Assembly (NCBI RefSeq): GCF_963576615.1
Contig: NC_088708.1
Span: 3,906,001-3,970,000, forward strand
DNA: 64,000 nucleotides
Source: Watersipora subatra
Lineage: Eukaryota > Bryozoa > Gymnolaemata > Cheilostomatida > Watersiporidae
Direction: 5' to 3'
Shown here: positions 62,415 through 64,000 of the stretch, piece by piece
How the letters are laid out: each line of letters begins with the position of its first letter
How positions within the stretch are numbered: the stretch's first letter is position 1
Notes under the pieces: model-generated
Databases searched by the model: none
What the model was told of the DNA's origin: nothing
The model's input: the letters and a program-made list of their open reading frames with translations, nothing else
Made by a program: the position numbers and the translations under genes

Positions 62415-63845
62415 CTAGATTTGTTCTCGGAGGGCCTTAAGCTCTCTTGGAGAACTGTGACACCTTTTGAGTCCCCGTTTGATCCTCCGACAAGATTCGA
62501 GATCAATCCTTTGAAGTTTTGAGCAGCTATCCAGAATAGACCTTAACGAAGAGATGGGATTCAGTCTAACAAAAGTGGGTCTCGAAGGAGAAGCTGGTGT
62601 AAAATACAGTGATTCCTAGCTACCTCGCAGTTCACCTTTTGCGGCATCAGTAGTTCATGGGGTTAAGAATATTCATTAAAAAGTTACATAAAATAAATAT
62701 AAGTACATTTGTAAAATACACGAATCTCTCACATACTACGTGAGATTCCTCCACGAGCATGACTGCGCTGGCAGTCATCGCAGTTCGGTATTATCCTGCC
62801 AGTTTTGTGTAGTTTGTAAGTGCAACATGCTTGTGACACCTTTCATCATGCCTCTTACACACTCTCGGCCCTCAACATCATCTAATGAACTTAAGAAAAT
62901 GAGGAAAGTGCTTACAATTAATAAAAAAGTGACTTATGAGATATAGATATGAGCTTATTAGTTGTTATTTCACGGATGTTCACTTATCATGGGGGAGGGG
63001 CGCCGGGCCTGATTAACCGCAAAAAGTGAGGAATTACTCAATTTCATTTTTGTGTAAAACTACAAGCCTAGAAGTTTACCCGCTGTCAGAATGCATTAAT
63101 ATTGGCAAAGAGTGGACCAACCTGAGCTGCCTCATTGTTATGGGCATCCCTACGCAGTATAGAGACTTGAGGTTGCTAGCTGGCATGAGATTATCAAAGA
63201 AAGCAGTAAATGCTGCCTCATTACACGACATCCAGGAAATATCTAGTTCCTCTAGGCTCTCGGAAATCTACACATAAAACAACAATGGTTGCAGAAAGAA
63301 AGTTGGTAGGAAGCTTTCTCGATATACTGAGCTGGTTGGCAAGTATTTATTACTAGAAAGGGGTGTTTGGCAGGTAGTTATACTAGCATGTACTAGAAAG
63401 GGGTGTTTGGCAGGTAGTTATACTAGTGTGTGCTAGAAAGGGGTGTTTGGTAAATAGTTATACATACATGTACTAGGAGGGGATGGTTAGCAAGTAGTTA
63501 CACTATTATGTACTAGTAGAGGTTGGTGAGCAGGTAGTTACACTATTATGTACTAGTAGGGGTTGGTGTGCAGGTAGCTACACTAGCATTGAAAATAAGC
63601 AACAGCGATGAGTCAAAGAGATCATGACATCTTGGTTAATAAATGTATAAGATGAATATTGAAATGGCCAGAGACAGACCTGTGAAAGGTCAAGTTCAAT
63701 TGACGATTCCCAATAAACACTCCGCAAGTTTAGGGTTTGTAGTGGAGGGAGAGTATGCGGAGATTCTTTTTGCAAACAGGTGAGTTGAGATGTGCACCAA
63801 CCACGCACATCGATGTGCTTCAGACATTGAGCCTCCTTTAAGATG
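62415..63845 (-). CDS. FBXL6: F-box/LRR protein resembling FBXL6 (3' three exons)
   Basis: Exons 63680-63845, 63122-63267 and 62415-62565 encode 154 residues to the TAG with consistent phases (2-0, 0-2, 2-stop). Seen: leucine-rich repeats CLKHIDVRGW, LQTLNLRSVYW, LEELDISW and LKSLYCVGM, then the C-terminal block LDSCSKLQRIDLESCRRIKR with GLKR, which parallels the ending NLESCRCLPRGLKR remembered for FBXL6. FBXL proteins are substrate receptors of SCF ubiquitin ligases; the F-box itself must be encoded right of the window. Another FBXL paralogue is possible. The 63122-63680 intron carries a 40-bp minisatellite. Confidence 0.7.
63340..63590. repeat. 40-bp minisatellite in FBXL6-like intron
   Basis: About six copies of a unit containing TACTAGAAAGGGGTGTTTGG and CAGGTAGTTA, with later copies reading TACTAGTAGGGGTTGGTG. 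Lies inside the intron between the exons at 63680 and 63267. Confidence 0.9.
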
Positions 63846-64000
63846 CTGTAAGAGTTGATAAAATATATCATGCATGAAATTCAGCTGTAGGAGAACCAGC
63901 TAATAAGATTTAGCGGAGGAGGCAGCTGGAAAGACTGGAAGAGATTCATGAAAGCAGACAAATACCGTGAGTATCCGCACACCCTTGACCCACAGGCCTA
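63846..64000. other. window edge, coding status undecided
   Basis: The plus strand reads open from an AG at 63889-63890 to the edge (GGSWKDWKRFMKADKY, with a GTGAGT donor at 63966), which looks exon-like. The minus strand, where the next FBXL6-like exon is expected, has shorter open stretches. Too little sequence to choose. Confidence 0.25.

Noticed and set aside
63891-64000. Plus-strand exon GGSWKDWKRFMKADKY with a GTGAGT donor
   Set aside because: Open and exon-like, but only 110 bases before the window edge, no family recognised, and it overlaps the expected span of the minus-strand FBXL6-like gene.

Overview
The window is nuclear DNA from an invertebrate animal. Its genes are split into many short exons with GT/AG introns, the intergenic DNA is AT-rich, and minisatellites and short inverted-repeat transposons are common. 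The gene content (a TRADD-N-like adaptor, a multi-TIR protein) and the many TACATGTA palindromes suggest a lophotrochozoan such as a mollusc, brachiopod or bryozoan. The phylum is an inference.

Layout, left to right. (1) 2738-6105, plus strand: the 3' six exons of mitochondrial elongation factor Tu (TUFM); its first exon or exons lie left of the window. (2) 7523-11005, minus: a ten-exon, 664-residue adaptor with an N-terminal CARD, a Death domain, a TRADD-N-like module and a helical C-terminus. (3) 11452-24059, minus: a complete 19-exon NUP107 of 922 residues, with large introns holding minisatellites, two inverted-repeat transposons and a pair of hairpins. (4) 24060-33141: gene-poor DNA with inverted-repeat elements, a LINE scrap and two minisatellites. 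(5) 33142-40891, minus: a 15-exon, 890-residue protein with a macro-like N-terminus, three TIR domains, a helical tail and a C-terminal CALL prenylation box. (6) 41437-57470: a transposon zone. It has a 4.3-kb inverted-repeat element with a target duplication, an 8-bp-TSD element, a broken LTR retroelement with two LTRs, a broken Ty3/Gypsy-like pol region, and two of the three copies of a TTAA-flanked element. (7) 58465-59105: a 23-bp minisatellite. (8) 59259-60525, plus: an Ashwin (C2orf49) homologue of 165 residues. (9) 62415-63845, minus: the last three exons of an F-box/LRR protein resembling FBXL6, whose start lies right of the window.

TUFM (mitochondrial translation), NUP107 (nuclear pore), Ashwin and FBXL6-like are housekeeping-type genes with no evident functional link. 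The two biologically striking genes are the CARD-DD-TRADD-N adaptor and the macro-TIR-TIR-TIR-CaaX protein. They lie on the same strand either side of NUP107 and look like innate-immunity or cell-death signalling proteins of invertebrate-specific architecture. All exon models were built by eye from reading frame, splice consensus and family similarity. Phases agree across every junction, but no transcript evidence was available.
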